A DNA stretch of 64,000 bases from SB11 sp037968475. Lineage in GTDB: Bacteria > Bacteroidota > Bacteroidia > UBA8524. Below are positions 8,506 to 17,946 of the stretch, piece after piece; the first letter of the stretch is position 1, and every line of letters starts with the position of its first letter. Position numbers and translations under genes: made by a program. The notes under the pieces were generated by a model. That model saw only the letters and a program-made list of their open reading frames with translations. It did not search any database and had not been told where the DNA came from. The stretch is taken from assembly GCA_037968475.1 (NCBI GenBank), contig JBBKVO010000009.1, forward strand, positions 10,613 to 74,612, written 5' to 3'.

Positions 8506-9324
8506 ATGAAAGCCCTTATCCATATACCCGATAACGACCTTAAAGAGGCCGTCGATTGTATTTGGTATCAAAACGAGGAGCATTGGGAATATACGTCGGT
8601 TTGTATTCCATTTTTGCAGCAAGAAATAATTATAAATTTTGGTCAGCATTTTTCAGTACAAACTGCCGCTACAAAGTTTAACTATACCAATGCAGGCGGT
8701 GTATCGGGTATTTATCAGCAACCACTTACCACAACAGTTGCGGGCAAATACAATGCTATTGGCATTATGCTAAAACCACACGGTTTACATCGCTTGTTGG
8801 GTATTAATGCTGCAAATTTACATACCCCCCAAACCCTGCAATACATTTTGGGAGATACTATTATGCAAATTGCTGCCCAAATAGAGCAAACACCTGTGGC
8901 TGCTGATAAAATCAAATTGCTTGAGGGTTTTTTATTATCGGCTGCCCGCCCTGCAAAAATTGATGCTACTATAAACGATTTTGTAGGACAGATAAGCCAT
9001 CAAACATTGCAAAAGGGCAATATAAAAGCCTATTTAGCCAATAAACATTTTGCACACAAAAAGTTTATAGCACGGTTTAGTGCAGCATTTGGCCTCACCC
9101 CTCAAAAATACCTGCAACTAAAACAACTAAACAATGCCGTTGCCCAAATGGCCGCAAAGCCAAATACACCCCTTATACATATTGCGCTTGATAATGGCTT
9201 TTACGACCACGCCCATTTTATCCACACCTTTAAAGCCTACACCCATATTACCCCAACGGCCTACAAAAAAGCTGTGCTGGCAGGCAAAGTGCATTTATCG
9301 TTTCCCAACGCTATAAATGCTTAA
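8506..9324 (+). CDS. AraC-family transcriptional regulator
   Basis: 272 residues. The N-terminal part (about 1-150) resembles the DUF6597-type sensor found in many small AraC regulators (GGVSGIYQQPLTT, GIMLKPHGLHRLLG). The C-terminal part carries two helix-turn-helix units ending in HIALDNGFYDHAHFIHTFKAYT and TPTAYKK, the usual AraC signature. The effector is unknown. I use the ATG at 8506; a TTG nine bases upstream is in frame. The two enzyme genes that follow on the same strand could be targets, but gaps of about 115 and 50 bases make one operon uncertain. Confidence 0.85.
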   Translation: MKALIHIPDNDLKEAVDCIWYQNEEHWEYTSVCIPFLQQEIIINFGQHFSVQTAATKFNYTNAGGVSGIYQQPLTTTVAGKYNAIGIMLKPHGLHRLLGINAANLHTPQTLQYILGDTIMQIAAQIEQTPVAADKIKLLEGFLLSAARPAKIDATINDFVGQISHQTLQKGNIKAYLANKHFAHKKFIARFSAAFGLTPQKYLQLKQLNNAVAQMAAKPNTPLIHIALDNGFYDHAHFIHTFKAYTHITPTAYKKAVLAGKVHLSFPNAINA

Positions 9325-9440
9325 TTGCTTTAGGAATTGTGCGATGGCAGTCATCTTGAGGCTCTCGAAAGATGGAAGGGAGAAAGGGAAGTGAAAATTC
9401 TATACAATTTTTGCTGCTTTACGTTTAATTACTTTGTAGC

Positions 9441-9995
9441 ATGAGAAAAATAATTTTAAACCTTGCCATTAGCCTTGATGGCTATATTGAAGGAGCCAAC
9501 GGCGAATACGATTGGTGCATTATGGACGATGATATGGGCTTTGGTGCCTTTTTTAACAGGTTTGATGCTGCTTTTTATGGCCGCAAAAGCTACCAGCTGT
9601 TTGGCAATCAAAACCCTGAAACTTTTAGCAACGATGCTGAAAGGGAGGCTTATGAGCAAATGCAGGGCATAAAAAAGTATGTTTTTAGCGATACTTTAAA
9701 AGAAGTGAATAGTGGTGATACCCTAATACACAGCCACAACCTGATTGAAAAAGTAAACGAGCTAAAAAGCCAGCAAGGCAAAGATATTTGGCTGTTTGGC
9801 GGCTCTAGCTTGGTAAGCACTTTTGTAAACCTTGATTTGGTAGATGAATACGAGTTGGGGCTTCACCCTATAATACTTGGAGCAGGTAAGCCGCTATTTA
9901 TCGACATAAAGAAAAGAGAATACCTAAAGTTGATAAGCAGCAAGCCCACCAAATCGGGCGTGGTAATGTTAACCTACGTGCCCGATAGAAAATAA
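9441..9995 (+). CDS. Dihydrofolate reductase-family protein (RibD C-terminal-like)
   Basis: 184 residues. The start MRKIILNLAISLDGYIEG, the central FYGRKSYQLF and the late DIWLFGGSSLVSTFVNLDLVDEY / LHPIILGAGKPLF are diagnostic of the RibD C-terminal / DHFR-like fold. Members reduce pyrimidine or pteridine-like substrates with NADPH, but many stand-alone copies have no known substrate. It is not the folate-cycle FolA. It is cytoplasmic and follows the AraC regulator on the same strand. Confidence 0.88.
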   Translation: MRKIILNLAISLDGYIEGANGEYDWCIMDDDMGFGAFFNRFDAAFYGRKSYQLFGNQNPETFSNDAEREAYEQMQGIKKYVFSDTLKEVNSGDTLIHSHNLIEKVNELKSQQGKDIWLFGGSSLVSTFVNLDLVDEYELGLHPIILGAGKPLFIDIKKREYLKLISSKPTKSGVVMLTYVPDRK

Positions 9996-10022
9996 CACTC
10001 CCGGCATTGGGTATAAAAAGTA

Positions 10023-10030
10023 TAAATTTG
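10023..10030 (+). promoter_or_regulatory. TAnnTTTG -7 box before the SRPBCC gene
   Basis: TAAATTTG matches the Bacteroidota -7 consensus and ends 14 bases before the ATG at 10045. No clear TTTG box was found at the expected distance upstream. Confidence 0.35.
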
Positions 10031-10044
10031 AGCAACACATTTTT

Positions 10045-10446
10045 ATGCAAACCAAAGATTTATACCAAGAATATATTTTCCCCGCTTCGCCGTTGCGTGT
10101 ATACGAGTGCTATTTGGATGAAGACGAGCATGGCGATATAACAGGTGGAGAAGCCGAGATTGAAGCTGAAGAAGATGGTATTTTTAGTGCCTATGATGGC
10201 TATGCCACAGGAACAATATTAGAGTTAGAGATAGCTTCGCTGATAGTACAAACTTGGCGGGCTAATGAGAAAGACTGGCCTGCGGATCACTTTTCTGAAA
10301 TAAAAATAGTATTGCAAGATCATCCCGACGGGTGTTTGATGAAGTTTTCTCAAAAAGGTATACCTGCTACCCATTATGATGCTATTGCCAAAGGCTGGAT
10401 GGAGTTTTATTGGGAACCGATGGAAGAGCACTTGCAAAACAGGTAA
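10045..10446 (+). CDS. SRPBCC / AHSA1-like START-domain protein
   Basis: 133 residues. The sequence reads as a small START-fold ligand-binding protein of the activator-of-Hsp90-ATPase type: SPLRVYECYLDEDEH at the start, LELEIASLIVQTWRANEKDWP in the middle and the closing helix YDAIAKGWMEFYWEPMEEHL. The strand/helix pattern and the final WxxxY/W helix are typical. The ligand is unknown. It sits between the reductase-like gene and dnaN. Confidence 0.75.
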   Translation: MQTKDLYQEYIFPASPLRVYECYLDEDEHGDITGGEAEIEAEEDGIFSAYDGYATGTILELEIASLIVQTWRANEKDWPADHFSEIKIVLQDHPDGCLMKFSQKGIPATHYDAIAKGWMEFYWEPMEEHLQNR

Positions 10447-10469
10447 GTTGGGAATGTTCATAAATAACA

Positions 10470-10501
10470 ATTGACTATATTGCAGCCTGCCCGTAATTTT
10501 G
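10470..10501 (+). promoter_or_regulatory. Candidate dnaN promoter
   Basis: ATTG (10470-10473), 20 bases, TAATTTTG (10494-10501). The second box is a full match to TAnnTTTG; the first differs by one base from TTTG. The predicted transcript would have a leader of about 28 bases. Confidence 0.5.
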
Positions 10502-10534
10502 GCAATTTAAATACTATAATTTTAGCGAGAAGGT

Positions 10535-11656
10535 ATGAAGTTTATCGTTTCTAAAACCGTTTTATTAGAGCACCTACAAGTAGTGAGTGGTGTGGTAGTT
10601 TCTAAAGCTGTTATTCCCATTTTAGAGAACTTTTTGTTTGATATAAAGGAGGGTAACTTGACTATTAGTGCTACTGACTTGGAAACGAGCATGACTACTA
10701 CCCTAAAGGTTGAGGCACAAGAAGAAGGACAAATTGCTGTTCCATCAAAACTATGCTTAGACATTTTACGCTCTTTGCCCGACCAACCGCTTACTTTTAC
10801 TATTGATGAAAATACCCATGCAATAGAAATAAGCTCAGGCAACGGACGTTTTAAATTGGCTGGACAACCCGGTGAAGATTTTCCAAAAATACCCGAAGTT
10901 GAAAGTGATAAATCATTCAGTATAAAAAGTGAAGTATTGCTAAAAGCAATATCGAAAACCGTTTTTGCTACAGGAAATGATGAATTGCGTTTGAATCTTA
11001 CAGGTATATATGTAGAGCTAAAAAGCAACAATATATCGTTTGTAGCTACTGATGCTAACCGTTTGGTTCGCTATCGCCGCACTGATGTTGCCCCAGGTGT
11101 AGAGCAAGCCTTTATATTGCCTAAAAAAGCATCAAACCTTTTAAAATCATCTTTAAAGGATGACGATGCTCCTGTACGTGTAGATTTTAACAACTCTAAT
11201 GCGTTTTTTACTTTTGCCGATATTAGCTTGGTATGTCGTCTGATTGACGAGCGTTATCCTGATTATAATGCGGTAATCCCTAAAGAAAACCCTAACAAAC
11301 TAGTGATTGACCGTATGGAGTTTTTAAACTCTGTAAAACGTATCTCTATAGTATCAAACAAAACCACTCACCAAATACGTTTAAAATTAGCAGGCAGCAA
11401 TATTTTGATTTCTGCTGAAGATTTTGACCAAAGCAATGAAGGCCACGAGCGTTTGAACTGCGAGTATGAAGGCGAGGATATGGAAATTGGCTTTAACAGT
11501 AAATACCTTATGGATATGCTTAACAGCATGGATACTGATAAAGTACATTTTGAAATGAGCACACCCAACCGTGCAGGCGTTTTGCTTCCGTTTGAGAACG
11601 AAGCCAGCGAAGATATGCTGATGTTGGTAATGCCAATGATGCTAAACAACTATTAA
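10535..11656 (+). CDS. dnaN: DNA polymerase III beta subunit (sliding clamp)
   Basis: 373 residues, the normal clamp length. The three clamp domains follow in order: MKFIVSKTVLLEHLQVVSGVV at the start, ISATDLETSM and PSKLCLDILRSLPDQP in domain 1, TGIYVELKSNNISFVATDANRL in domain 2, and FNSKYLMDMLNSMDTDKVHFEM plus a final LVMPMML in domain 3. It forms a dimeric ring that tethers polymerase III to DNA. It is not next to dnaA here. It ends at a strong bidirectional terminator shared with alanine dehydrogenase. Confidence 0.97.
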   Translation: MKFIVSKTVLLEHLQVVSGVVVSKAVIPILENFLFDIKEGNLTISATDLETSMTTTLKVEAQEEGQIAVPSKLCLDILRSLPDQPLTFTIDENTHAIEISSGNGRFKLAGQPGEDFPKIPEVESDKSFSIKSEVLLKAISKTVFATGNDELRLNLTGIYVELKSNNISFVATDANRLVRYRRTDVAPGVEQAFILPKKASNLLKSSLKDDDAPVRVDFNNSNAFFTFADISLVCRLIDERYPDYNAVIPKENPNKLVIDRMEFLNSVKRISIVSNKTTHQIRLKLAGSNILISAEDFDQSNEGHERLNCEYEGEDMEIGFNSKYLMDMLNSMDTDKVHFEMSTPNRAGVLLPFENEASEDMLMLVMPMMLNNY

Positions 11657-11677
11657 TAAACACAAGCAATAGCTATA

Positions 11678-11713
11678 AAAAACGTCCGATGGTAATTACC
11701 ATCGGACGTTTTT
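11678..11713. terminator. Bidirectional terminator between dnaN and ald
   Basis: An 18-base perfect inverted repeat (AAAACGTCCGATGGTAA and its complement, no loop base) with T-runs on both sides, 22 bases after dnaN and 28 bases after the end of ald. The genes are convergent, so it probably serves both. Confidence 0.85.
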
Positions 11714-11740
11714 GTTTTATTAAACTTCACAGCTAAAGGC

Positions 11741-12973
11741 TTAAAAATTTGCCCCTATAATAAAATCAATGTCTTTAAAATCGAGTTTAAAACGTTCTCC
11801 AAGCGAGCGTTTTACAAGTGCCCCCTTATATATGTATATGCCTTGACGCATGGCAAGATTATCCCATTGTAAATAGTGGCGTAATCCATGCGCTTCGCTT
11901 ATTCCCAGTAAAATGGGTGTAAGAATATTACTAAGGGCATAGCTGGCTGTGCGCGATACACGTGAGGGTATATTGGGCACACAATAATGTATTACATCGT
12001 GTTTACGGAAAATGGGATTGGTGTGGTTGGTAACCTCACTGGTTTCAAAACAACCGCCTTGGTCAATACTAATATCAACAATTACACTGTTGGGTTTCAT
12101 TTGAGCCACCATTTCTTCGGTTACTACCGTGGGGCTACGTCTGCCGTCTTCATTGCGTAGTGAGCCTATGGCTAAATCAGCACTTTTAAGTGCTTTGGCT
12201 AATATATTGGGTACTATAATGGATGTATACACCCTTTGATTAAGGTTGTTTTGAAGCCTGCGCAATCGTGCGGGTGAGTTGTCAAACACTTTTACCACTG
12301 CACCTAAACCAATAGCTGTTCGGGCGGCATATTCGCCCACAGTGCCCGCGCCAATTATTACAACTTCTGATGGAGGAATGCCTGCCACGCCGCCCAAAAG
12401 CTCGCCTTTACCGCCGCCTGTATTACTTAGGTATTCAGCACCTATAAGTATTGATGTGCTGCCTGCAATCTCGCTCATAGTTTGTATTACCGATAGTGTG
12501 CCTTGGCTATCGCGCATATATTCAAACCCTATGGCGGTTACTTTTTTCTGTATTAGTTGCTTTAGGTATGTTTCTGATATGTTGGTGATTTGTAATGCCG
12601 AGATAAGCAGTTGATCTTTTTTCATCATTGCTATCTCTTCTTTGGTGGGCGGGTCTACCTTCACTATAATATCGGCCTTGTATACCTGCTCTTTATCGTA
12701 TACAATTTTTGCCCCTGCATCGCTATAATCTTTATCAAAAAAATTTGCGTTTTTCCCGCTGTTAGATTCAATTACAATGTCGTGCCCATTATCTACCATT
12801 AGCTGCACGGCTGCAGGTGTAAGGGGAACACGATTTTCTTGGTAGGTGATTTCTTTGGGTATGCCAATATACAGGCGTTCGTCGCCCTTTTTAAGTTCAA
12901 GCAATTGTTCTTGAGGTTGCATTGAGGCTTGTTTGGCCAGCTCATGGAAAGGTGATTTGATTATATCGGCCAT
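11741..12973 (-). CDS. ald: Alanine dehydrogenase-family protein
   Basis: 410 residues, about 35 longer at the N-terminus than classical Ald. The catalytic core starts near residue 35 (IGIPKEITYQENRVPLTP). It has the NAD-binding VVIIGAGTVGEYAARTAIGLGA (Rossmann, near 210), VDISIDQGGCFETS and HYCVPNIPSRVSRTASYALSN near 320. Ald interconverts L-alanine and pyruvate plus ammonia. The VPNIPS in place of the VANMPG of classical enzymes, and the N-terminal extension, are typical of a Bacteroidota subgroup, so substrate preference is inferred. It is transcribed toward dnaN. Confidence 0.88.
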   Translation of the reverse strand: MADIIKSPFHELAKQASMQPQEQLLELKKGDERLYIGIPKEITYQENRVPLTPAAVQLMVDNGHDIVIESNSGKNANFFDKDYSDAGAKIVYDKEQVYKADIIVKVDPPTKEEIAMMKKDQLLISALQITNISETYLKQLIQKKVTAIGFEYMRDSQGTLSVIQTMSEIAGSTSILIGAEYLSNTGGGKGELLGGVAGIPPSEVVIIGAGTVGEYAARTAIGLGAVVKVFDNSPARLRRLQNNLNQRVYTSIIVPNILAKALKSADLAIGSLRNEDGRRSPTVVTEEMVAQMKPNSVIVDISIDQGGCFETSEVTNHTNPIFRKHDVIHYCVPNIPSRVSRTASYALSNILTPILLGISEAHGLRHYLQWDNLAMRQGIYIYKGALVKRSLGERFKLDFKDIDFIIGANF

Positions 12974-13029
12974 AAGAATACGAGTAGTGTTAGCTACCTA
13001 TAAATATACGATTTTTTTCTGTTTTCTGC

Positions 13030-13752
13030 TTAGTATTTTCCAAACTCATACCTACGATTGCGGTAGGGGAATTTTTTTGAAAAGCGGCGGGTAAGTGTTT
13101 GTATTACTTCGTTGGCAGGGCTTTGCCAATCAGTATCAACATCAATGGTGTATTTCCACAGTAGCGAACCATCATTGCCATTTTTTAGCTGGCAATCGGT
13201 TTTTATATGATAGGTGCGCGAAACATTGCCGGGTATTTGAGGAAGGGTACTGTTTAAATCAGGATTACCTAAGCGTAGTTTATCTAATACATCTTGTGCT
13301 ATAGAGATACCGAACGACTCAAGATCTGAAAGGAAACGCTCTTTTTCTACTTTGGTATATACTACGGCATCTACCCCAAGTTTTTTGCAAATTTCTTCGG
13401 GCATGGTGGTACTTAGGGCTAGGTAATTCAAGCCACTATCTTGCAGTAGTTTATTGGTTTTTTCAATAGGCTGCACTTCTATTTTAATGTCTTTTTTACC
13501 TCCGCCAGATTGACGTAAAATATTATCGTACAAACTTTTTTGGAAGGCTAAAGCCTCAGCATAGCGCACTTTTTCAATATCGGTGATACTCATGTTTTCA
13601 GGCATTTTGCCTGTATAAATCATTTCAAAAGGAAGTACCGCAATTTGCCTGTGTTTTGCTGTTTTAGCGTCAAAGTTGGGTGATGTGAATTTGGTGCCTG
13701 CACAGGCTGCAAATAGAATAATTAAAAATGTGCTAAAGTATAGTTTACGCAT
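13030..13752 (-). CDS. Hypothetical lipoprotein
   Basis: 240 residues. The N-terminus ends in LIILFAACAGTK, a good lipobox. The mature part has an AVLPFEMIYTG motif near residue 40 and LGVDAVVYTKVEKERF near 125, reminiscent of periplasmic lipoproteins that begin with a VLPF strand (CsgG / GNA1162-like), but the similarity is too weak for a family name. It ends in a basic, aromatic tail. It stands alone between ald and the GGGP synthase gene. Confidence 0.65.
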   Translation of the reverse strand: MRKLYFSTFLIILFAACAGTKFTSPNFDAKTAKHRQIAVLPFEMIYTGKMPENMSITDIEKVRYAEALAFQKSLYDNILRQSGGGKKDIKIEVQPIEKTNKLLQDSGLNYLALSTTMPEEICKKLGVDAVVYTKVEKERFLSDLESFGISIAQDVLDKLRLGNPDLNSTLPQIPGNVSRTYHIKTDCQLKNGNDGSLLWKYTIDVDTDWQSPANEVIQTLTRRFSKKFPYRNRRYEFGKY

Positions 13753-13811
13753 ACAAAACGTAGTGTTTTTACAAAATTACAATATTTAATACAAGGAAGT
13801 GTTATGGGGCA

Positions 13812-14552
13812 CTATTGCCAAGCTGCCGCAGCTTCTGATAGTTCTTCTATAAGTGTTTTGTCTTTTTCTACCGCATTGCCTATAACCACTATATCAGCCC
13901 CTGCATTCCAAGCTGTTAAGGCTTGCTTGCCTGTGCGTATACCACCACCTACTACAATAGGCAGGCTAACGGTTTTTTTCACTCGGGCAATAATCTCGTC
14001 GTTTATGGGATTAGAAGCACCACTGCCAGCATCCATAAATATTAGCTGCAAGCCTAAAAGCTCACCTGCAAGGGCGGTAGCCATAGCTATATCAGGTTTG
14101 TCTGACGGTATGGGTAAGGTATTACTAATATATTGTACGCTAGTAATTTTTCCGCCATCAATAAGCATATAGCCTGTTGGGATTACCTCGAGACCTGATT
14201 TTTTTATAAAGGGAGCACTTTCTACGTGTTTACCAATAAGCAAATCGGGGTTGCGCCCTGATATTAGTGAGAGCAGCAGCAACGCATCGGCATTTTCTGT
14301 TAGCTGTGTTGTGCTGCCGGGGAAAAGCAATACAGGTATATCGGTGTTTTGTTTTATGGTGGCAACACAACGGCTTATATTGCCTTCGGTAACCAAACTG
14401 CCGCCCACAAAAATATAATCAACCTGTGTGCGATTACATATATCTATGGTTTTGCCCAAACCGTCTTCAAAATCAGGGTCAATAAGTACTGCAAGTTGTT
14501 TAACGCCTTTTGCAGTTTTATGCTGAATGTGTTGGAGTATTGAGCTAGGCAT
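13812..14552 (-). CDS. Geranylgeranylglyceryl phosphate synthase-family protein (PcrB-like)
   Basis: 246 residues from the ATG at 14552; a TTG 18 bases upstream is in frame. A TIM-barrel prenyltransferase with LAVLIDPDFED near the start, DYIFVGGSLVTEG, PVLLFPGST, the IPTGYMLIDGG segment, YLEAGSG-like FMDAGSGAS and the phosphate-binding VVGGGIRTG near 215. Family members join sn-glycerol-1-phosphate to a polyprenyl diphosphate. Bacteroidota carry a group II version related to archaeal enzymes, with an uncertain lipid product. The downstream kinase pair is a separate unit. Confidence 0.92.
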   Translation of the reverse strand: MPSSILQHIQHKTAKGVKQLAVLIDPDFEDGLGKTIDICNRTQVDYIFVGGSLVTEGNISRCVATIKQNTDIPVLLFPGSTTQLTENADALLLLSLISGRNPDLLIGKHVESAPFIKKSGLEVIPTGYMLIDGGKITSVQYISNTLPIPSDKPDIAMATALAGELLGLQLIFMDAGSGASNPINDEIIARVKKTVSLPIVVGGGIRTGKQALTAWNAGADIVVIGNAVEKDKTLIEELSEAAAAWQ

Positions 14553-14612
14553 AAAAAAAATTTGCCGCAAGATAGGCGATTTCTTTTTTACTGGCCTAAA
14601 AGAAAGACTATA

Positions 14613-15017
14613 TTACAAATTCTCTAGGCTTTCCATTAGTTTCGCAAATCTATCTATGGTAATGGGTTTGACTATATAATCCGTTACATCTGATATTTCT
14701 TTGGCGCGGTTTATATCTAATGTTGATACTGATGAGCTAATCATATAGATAATTATTTTTTTAGATAAGTTAGGTTTTAACAAGGCAAACTCAGTCAAAA
14801 ACTCCCACCCATCCATATAGGGCATATTGATATCTAAAAAGATTATGTCGGGTAAAGACTCGGGGTTACTTTGGTTTTCTGTTAAAAAACTAAAGGCTTC
14901 TTCTCCATCAGAAAACACGAGTATTTTTTTAAACCTTCTTGTAGCCTCTATGGTTTTGGTCATTGTAAACTGATAGATTTTATCATCATCAACAATGCTT
15001 ATTATATCTGTTCTCAT
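14613..15017 (-). CDS. Single-domain response regulator
   Basis: 134 residues, REC domain only. The acidic pocket is SIVDDDK near residue 9, the phosphoacceptor is Asp62 in IIFLDINMPYMDGWEFL, the switch Ser is in IYMISSS and the conserved Lys117 is in DYIVKPIT. With no output domain, it is likely to signal by protein contact, as CheY/Spo0F-type regulators do. The ATG at 15017 lies two bases after the kinase stop, so the two genes are translationally close and form a cognate pair. Confidence 0.9.
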   Translation of the reverse strand: MRTDIISIVDDDKIYQFTMTKTIEATRRFKKILVFSDGEEAFSFLTENQSNPESLPDIIFLDINMPYMDGWEFLTEFALLKPNLSKKIIIYMISSSVSTLDINRAKEISDVTDYIVKPITIDRFAKLMESLENL

Positions 15018-15019
15018 GC

Positions 15020-16489
15020 TCAATTGCTATATTTATCTTGAAAAATAATTTTAAATGTGCAGCCTTTTCCTTCTTCACCATATACACTTATAGTGCCACC
15101 CATAGCTTCTATCTGATTTTTTGTCATAAATAAGCCCAACCCTTTGCCTTGTTTTTCGCGATGAAACGTTTTGTGCATTTTAAATACTTTATTGCCATAG
15201 CGTTGTAGGTTTATGCCCAAACCATTATCTGAAAACAATAATGTTTTTTTATCATTTTCAACGGTTAATACTATATCTATTTTCAAACTCCGCTCAGGCG
15301 AGTGGTATTTTAATGAATTGCTCATTAGGTTTAGCAGTATACTTTCAAAGTATAATTTTGGAAATTTAATCTTTTGCCAAGCAGTATTGTCAAAATTTAT
15401 TTTTGCTTTTAGCTGCTTAATATTTCCATCTAAGATTTTCTGAGTAAAGCTAACTACCTCGCCTACATTAATCTCCTCTTGCTCAATTTCGGTGTCATTA
15501 ATAATTTTTACGGCATCAACAAGGTCGTTTAATAAAGTATTAAGAGAAACGTTCACCTCTTTAATATTTTCTATTATTTCACTTCGCTCGGCAGGGTCTT
15601 CGGCTTTTTCTAAAAAGTGAATAAGCGCCGTTAGGCTCGATACAGGGCTGCGTAGGTTGTGCGATACGATTTGGTTGAACTCAACCAGTTGTTTCTTTTG
15701 TTTTGATAATTGCTCAATAAGCTCTTTCTGTTGATTTTCAGCTATAATATCTTTGGTGATATCTTGAAAGGTGCCGTATAGTTTTACGGTTTTTCCGTTT
15801 CTAATTTCAGGTTTGCCAATGGAGCGTATCCAAATATTATTGCCCTTTGCAGTTATAAGTCGGTGTTTAAAATCCCAGCTTTTGCCTATTGCTATACCTT
15901 CGTTTACATTTTTTTCAACCAGTGGTCTATCTTCAGGTACATAAAAATTGATGGCTTTGCTTAGGTCGAGTTCCGTACCATAATCCACTTCGTGTATATC
16001 GTAGGTAGCCCTGCTCCAAGTTGGAATCATAGTTTCCAAATTTATTTCCCACGCTCCTATTTTTGCCATTTTACCGGCTTGCTCAAGCAATACTTCTTCT
16101 TTGTATATAATATCTAGCTTTTGCTTGTCGCTATCAATATTTGCTGATACGGTGAGCAGATACTCTCTTTCGCCTGTTTTATTTTTTACTAAATGAGTAT
16201 AAGTTCTAAGCCAAATATAGCTATTGTCTTTTTTTCTAAACCTACACTCTATTACAGTAATTTTTTTATCAGAATTTAATACCGGCAAAAAAGCTTTTGT
16301 ATCTATTAATTCTTTATCATCATCATGAAAAAAGTCGTGGGGAATTTTGCCAATAAGTTCTTCAGGACTATATCCTGTAATTCTTTGACATGATGGACTA
16401 AGTTTTACAAAAGAACCATCTAATTGATGTAAACAAATAAAAGCAATGCCCTTTTTTAAGCACAGGGTTTTAAACTCATCTTCGGTCAT
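15020..16489 (-). CDS. Soluble PAS-PAS sensor histidine kinase
   Basis: 489 residues, no membrane segment. There are two PAS/PAC modules: about 8-120 (FVKLSPSCQRITGYSPEELIG) and about 140-250 (AKIGAWEIN, FKHRLITAKGNNIWIRSIG, YGTFQDIT). A short coiled coil leads to the H-box with phosphoacceptor His277 (FNQIVSHNLRSPV). The ATPase domain has N391 (NLMSNSLKYHSP), DNGLGIN near 421 and GKGLGL near 448. It should sense a cytoplasmic cue such as redox state or a small ligand and phosphorylate the adjacent REC protein. Confidence 0.93.
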   Translation of the reverse strand: MTEDEFKTLCLKKGIAFICLHQLDGSFVKLSPSCQRITGYSPEELIGKIPHDFFHDDDKELIDTKAFLPVLNSDKKITVIECRFRKKDNSYIWLRTYTHLVKNKTGEREYLLTVSANIDSDKQKLDIIYKEEVLLEQAGKMAKIGAWEINLETMIPTWSRATYDIHEVDYGTELDLSKAINFYVPEDRPLVEKNVNEGIAIGKSWDFKHRLITAKGNNIWIRSIGKPEIRNGKTVKLYGTFQDITKDIIAENQQKELIEQLSKQKKQLVEFNQIVSHNLRSPVSSLTALIHFLEKAEDPAERSEIIENIKEVNVSLNTLLNDLVDAVKIINDTEIEQEEINVGEVVSFTQKILDGNIKQLKAKINFDNTAWQKIKFPKLYFESILLNLMSNSLKYHSPERSLKIDIVLTVENDKKTLLFSDNGLGINLQRYGNKVFKMHKTFHREKQGKGLGLFMTKNQIEAMGGTISVYGEEGKGCTFKIIFQDKYSN

Positions 16490-16581
16490 ACAAATTTTAG
16501 CTTTATTTAATACACTATCCCTGTTTGCTATTGTTAACGAATGTACAAAAAACAGGATTTAATTACGCAATTAAAAATTTT

Positions 16582-17931
16582 CTATAATAGTATTTGACCA
16601 ATGGTAAAGTATACGCCCAAACCTAGTAAATCGTTAGTGGTGGTTATAAAGGGGCCTGTGGCAAGAGCGGGGTCGATTTTGGCCTTATCAAGCAAAAGGG
16701 GTACTACCATGCCCAGTATTGATGCAAATATGATAACTGATAGTAAAGCAGTAGCTACGGTAATACTTAGGTTTTGCGGGCTACCAATAAATAGATTATA
16801 ACCAAATATTACTAATGAGCATATAAGGCCGTTAATAAGGGCTACTAAAAACTCTTTGCCTAGTTTGGGCATAATATCTTTTGTGCCCATAGTATTGTTG
16901 GCCAAACCTTGTACCACTATGGCCGATGATTGTACACCTGCATTACCGCCCATTGCGGCAACTAGGGGCATAAAAAAGGCCATTTGCGGATGTATTAGCA
17001 ATTCACCTTCATACATACCTACCAAACGGCTACTGGCTATGCCGCCCAGCAAACCGATAAGCAACCAAGGCAGGCGAGCACGGCTTAGTATCCATACTTT
17101 GTCGGTAAGTTCTACATCCTCGCTAATACCTGATAATAATTGATAATCTTTGTCGGCTTCATCTTTTATAAATTCAACCACGTCATCAATAGTAATACGC
17201 CCCATCAGCCTACCCAAAGCATCAACAACGGGCAAGGCTACCAAACCATATTTGTTCATCATTTGGGCTACTTCTTCTCCGGGAGTATACGTGGTTACTT
17301 CTTGTATATCGGGGTTATATATGGCTTCTACTTTTGTAGTAGCAGGAGAAAGGATAATGCTTTTTAGTGCAACAATACCCTTTAGGCGGTTTTTATTATC
17401 TACTACATATACCGAGTATACACGGTCTACATTTTCGGCTTGCTTTCGTATTTCTGCTATACACTCGGCCAGTGTCCAGTTCTGGTTCACCTTCACCAAT
17501 TCTTTTGCCATTAAACCGCCTGCACTATCATCTTTATAGCGCAGCAGCGAGGTTACGTTTAGCGCCTGCTCCTCATCGGTAAGTAAGGCTATTACTTCTT
17601 CGGCAAAACTTGCAGGCAGCTCATTAAGCATATCCGCCGCATCATCCGAGTCCATATAGTCAACAAACTCTTTTGCTATATGGTCAGGGGTGTATAGTTT
17701 TAGTAGTTTTAGTCGAAGGTCTTCGTCAAGTGCCGTTAATGTTTTTACAGCTTCATCTTTTTCAAGAATATCCAGCACCTCCTGCATTTCATCAACGCTA
17801 AGGCTAAAAAAAAGCTCTGCAATATCTTCGGGGTAAAGCTCGCCTAACAAAGTGCGTAACTGTTCCATCTCCCCATCGGTAAGTGCTTGTTTTATTTCTT
17901 CCGTAAGGTTTTTGGTTAACAGGTCTGACAT
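16582..17931 (-). CDS. mgtE: Magnesium transporter MgtE
   Basis: 449 residues with the full MgtE architecture: an N-terminal superhelical domain (about 5-130, LYPEDIAELFFSLS), two CBS domains (about 135-255, GLMAKELVKVNQNWTLAECI and MMNKYGLVALPVVD) and five membrane helices (from about 280) containing GMYEGELLIHPQMAFFMPLVAAMGGNAGVQSSA. The GGNxGxQ motif lines the Mg2+ pore and the cytosolic domains gate it according to Mg2+ level. It lies 15 bases downstream of rsmA and is likely co-transcribed with it. Confidence 0.95.
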   Translation of the reverse strand: MSDLLTKNLTEEIKQALTDGEMEQLRTLLGELYPEDIAELFFSLSVDEMQEVLDILEKDEAVKTLTALDEDLRLKLLKLYTPDHIAKEFVDYMDSDDAADMLNELPASFAEEVIALLTDEEQALNVTSLLRYKDDSAGGLMAKELVKVNQNWTLAECIAEIRKQAENVDRVYSVYVVDNKNRLKGIVALKSIILSPATTKVEAIYNPDIQEVTTYTPGEEVAQMMNKYGLVALPVVDALGRLMGRITIDDVVEFIKDEADKDYQLLSGISEDVELTDKVWILSRARLPWLLIGLLGGIASSRLVGMYEGELLIHPQMAFFMPLVAAMGGNAGVQSSAIVVQGLANNTMGTKDIMPKLGKEFLVALINGLICSLVIFGYNLFIGSPQNLSITVATALLSVIIFASILGMVVPLLLDKAKIDPALATGPFITTTNDLLGLGVYFTIGQILL

Positions 17932-17946
17932 AGTTTGCCTTTTCTT

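Noticed and set aside
14613..16489. Light-sensing or phytochrome function for the PAS kinase
   Set aside because: No chromophore-binding Cys motif (for example the LOV GRNCRFLQ) or GAF/PHY domain is present; generic PAS modules do not justify it.
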